A stretch of DNA of 64,000 nucleotides. Origin: an uncultured Collinsella sp. (lineage in GTDB: Bacteria > Actinomycetota > Coriobacteriia > Coriobacteriales > Coriobacteriaceae). Shown piece by piece: positions 62,169-64,000 of the stretch (its first letter is position 1; each line of letters begins with the position of its first letter). Under the pieces are notes generated by a model that worked only from the letters and a program-made list of their open reading frames with translations, was not told the DNA's origin and did no database searches. The stretch lies in NCBI GenBank assembly GCA_958415625.1, contig CATYZI010000009.1, positions 9,440 through 73,439 of the forward strand. The letters run 5' to 3'. The position numbers and the translations under genes were made by a program.

Positions 62169-64000
62169 TGGCAGACGAAACCAAGACTCAGATTCCCAAG
62201 CCCACCCGCCAGCGTGGACCCATGGGCCGCATGGGCGGCATGCGTCGCGGCGAAAAGGCCAAGGACTTTAAGGGCACCATGAGGCAGCTGCTCGGCTATA
62301 TCGGCCAGCACAAGATTGCCGTGTTTGCCGCCGTCGCCTTTGCCGTGTGCTCGGTCGTCTTTAATATCGTGGGACCCAAGGTACTCGGCCAGGTCACCAC
62401 CAAGCTATTCGAGGGTCTGGTTGCCAAGGTCAACGGCACCGGCGACGTTGACTTTGACTGGATCGCCAAGACGCTCGGCTTTTTGCTCTGCCTGTATCTG
62501 GCGAGCTCTGTTTGCAGCCTGATCCAAGGCTGGCTCATGACCGGCGTCACGCAAAAGATCTGCTATCGCATGCGCAAGGAGATCGCCGCCAAGATCGCCG
62601 TCGTTCCGATGAGCTACTTTAACGGACACAGCAAGGGCGACGTGCTCAGCCGCATCACTAACGACGTCGATACGCTGGGCCAGTCGCTCAACCAGAGCGT
62701 GACGCAGCTCATCACGTCGGTGACGCAGATTATCGGCGTCCTCGTCATGATGCTGTCGATCAGCCTGCCGCTCACCGGCGTCACCGTGCTCACGCTGCCG
62801 GCCGCCGCGATAATCCTGGTCGTGATGATTCACTTCTCGCAGCCGTACTTCCGCGAGCAACAGCAGGTTCTGGGCGCCGTCAACGGCATTATCGAGGAGG
62901 ACTTTGCCGGCCAGAACGTCATTCAGGTGTTCGACCGCGCCGAGGCCTCGATCGAGGAGTTCGACCGTCAAAACGACCGACTCTTTATTAGCGGCTGGCG
63001 TTCGCAGTTCCTGTCGGGCCTGATGATGCCGCTTATGAGCCTGGTGGGCAACATGGGCTATGTGGGCGTCGTCGTGGTGGGCGCACAGCTCGCGTTGACC
63101 GGCAATGCCACGCCCGGCGACATCCAGAGCTTTATCCAGTACGTTCGCAACTTTACGCAACCCGTACAGCAACTGGGCAACGTGAGCAATACGATGCAGT
63201 CGATGGCCGCTGCCACCGAGCGCGTCTTTGAGTTCCTGGCCGCGCCCGAGGAGGAGCAAAAGGCCGACGCGCAGATTCCCGAAAAGCGCCCCGGCCACGT
63301 GGAGTTCGACCATGTCAAGTTTGGCTACACGCCCGACAAGACCATCATCCACGACTTTAGCTGCGAGGCGCAGCCCGGCCAAACCATTGCCATCGTCGGC
63401 CCCACCGGCGCCGGCAAGACCACGCTCATTAAGCTGCTGCAGCGCTTTTACGACGTGGACGGCGGTTCGCTGCGCGTCGAAGGCGTCGACGTGCGCGACT
63501 GGGACCGCGCGGCGCTGCGCGGCGAGTTTGCCATGGTGCTGCAGGACACCTGGCTGTTTAACGGCACCATCCGCGAGAACATCCGCTACGGACGCCCCGA
63601 TGCGACCGACGCCGAGGTCGAGGCCGCCGCACGCGCCGCACGCTGCGACCACTTTATCCATACGCTCGCCGGTGGCTACGACTTTATGATCAACGAGGAG
63701 GGCACTAACCTGTCGCAGGGTCAGCGCCAGCTCGTGACCATCGCCCGTGCCATTTTGGCCGACCGCCCGGCGCTGATTCTAGACGAGGCGACTTCCAACG
63801 TGGACACCCGCACCGAGGAGCTCATTCAGCGCGCCATGGATGCGCTGATGCAAGGCCGTACAAGCTTTGTCATCGCGCACCGCCTGTCCACGATCCGTAA
63901 CGCCGACGTGATCTTGGTGATCCGCGACGGCGACATCGTCGAGAAGGGCACACACGACGAACTGCTCGCCCAGGGCGGCTTCTACGCCGACCTGTACAAC
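62168..64000 (+). CDS. ABC exporter, fused permease-ATPase (second subunit), 3' end outside the window
   Basis: 611 codons are visible, starting at an ATG that overlaps the previous stop (TAATG). A basic N-terminus (GRMGGMRRGEKAK) precedes six membrane helices. The ATPase has Walker A GPTGAGKTT, signature NLSQGQRQL, Walker B ALILDEATSNVD with the catalytic Glu, and the switch His in VIAHRLSTI. It ends in GFYADLYN, so only the last residues are missing. The canonical partner of a MdlAB/LmrCD-like heterodimer. Confidence 0.93.
   Translation, partial: MADETKTQIPKPTRQRGPMGRMGGMRRGEKAKDFKGTMRQLLGYIGQHKIAVFAAVAFAVCSVVFNIVGPKVLGQVTTKLFEGLVAKVNGTGDVDFDWIAKTLGFLLCLYLASSVCSLIQGWLMTGVTQKICYRMRKEIAAKIAVVPMSYFNGHSKGDVLSRITNDVDTLGQSLNQSVTQLITSVTQIIGVLVMMLSISLPLTGVTVLTLPAAAIILVVMIHFSQPYFREQQQVLGAVNGIIEEDFAGQNVIQVFDRAEASIEEFDRQNDRLFISGWRSQFLSGLMMPLMSLVGNMGYVGVVVVGAQLALTGNATPGDIQSFIQYVRNFTQPVQQLGNVSNTMQSMAAATERVFEFLAAPEEEQKADAQIPEKRPGHVEFDHVKFGYTPDKTIIHDFSCEAQPGQTIAIVGPTGAGKTTLIKLLQRFYDVDGGSLRVEGVDVRDWDRAALRGEFAMVLQDTWLFNGTIRENIRYGRPDATDAEVEAAARAARCDHFIHTLAGGYDFMINEEGTNLSQGQRQLVTIARAILADRPALILDEATSNVDTRTEELIQRAMDALMQGRTSFVIAHRLSTIRNADVILVIRDGDIVEKGTHDELLAQGGFYADLYN

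Noticed and set aside
62405..63661. 418-codon frame antisense to the second exporter subunit
   Set aside because: Opposite a complete transporter with ATPase motifs; composition typical of antisense frames.

Overview
This looks like a chromosomal window from a high-GC, strictly fermentative anaerobe. I think Collinsella or a close Coriobacteriia relative is most likely. The reasons are the GC-rich codon use, the fermentation genes (pyruvate formate-lyase, butyrate kinase, phosphotransacylase), the sugar PTS, the SEC-C methionine aminopeptidase, and the absence of respiratory genes. The assignment is inferred from gene content; there is no rRNA to confirm it. I saw no rRNA, tRNA, CRISPR array or complete insertion sequence.

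Layout: 0.1-4.5 kb holds a polar amino-acid ABC importer and a class-I glutamine-amidotransferase-like peptidase. 4.6-6.9 kb holds a two-gene signalling module (HPt protein plus a degenerate GGDEF-REC-HD-GYP protein). 7.1-18.7 kb is the most unusual region. A minus-strand operon encodes a CocE/NonD-type hydrolase, an MFS carrier with an internal amber codon, a dedicated acyl carrier protein, a phosphotransacylase, an esterase, a small membrane protein, butyrate kinase and an AEC-type carrier. It is bracketed by a divergent PucR-type regulator and a holo-ACP synthase. I read it as a regulated acyl-ester or acyl-amide use pathway running through acyl-ACP (or acyl-CoA), acyl-phosphate and ATP; I do not recognise it as a described system.

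19-35 kb mixes housekeeping and accessory genes: a radical SAM protein, map, a D-2-hydroxyacid dehydrogenase, a PIN toxin-antitoxin pair, an M18 aminopeptidase divergent from a membrane-anchored choloylglycine-hydrolase-like enzyme, phosphofructokinase, a membrane-bound XRE regulator, an FtsX-type ABC exporter, an AIM24 protein, a truncated histidine kinase and ogt. 36-41.4 kb holds the aspartate-family genes asd, lysC, thrC and thrB. 41.5-44.6 kb is a lower-GC islet with two HTH genes, a membrane zinc-ribbon-like protein and a DUF3990-type toxin-antitoxin pair under a long double operator. 44.6-48.2 kb holds engB, mtnN, pflA and a DegV gene. 48.4-54.1 kb is a sucrose/fructoside regulon (two GH32-type enzymes, PTS EIIBC, LacI) with four matching operator sites. 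54.3-56.8 kb encodes a pyruvate formate-lyase split into a 683-residue core and a separate 83-residue glycyl-radical subunit. 57.2-59.1 kb holds KdgT and an SDR. 59.3-64 kb holds MarR and a two-subunit ABC exporter that runs off the end.

The window is rich in intergenic structured repeats. Hairpins carrying a GGGACAG-type loop (seven copies) mostly sit within a few bases of stop codons. A 67-bp inverted repeat occurs three times. Several long nested palindromes have unrelated, perfectly paired arms but share an internal-loop motif. The remnants of three genes (flavin reductase, histidine kinase, serine hydrolase) lie next to such repeats.
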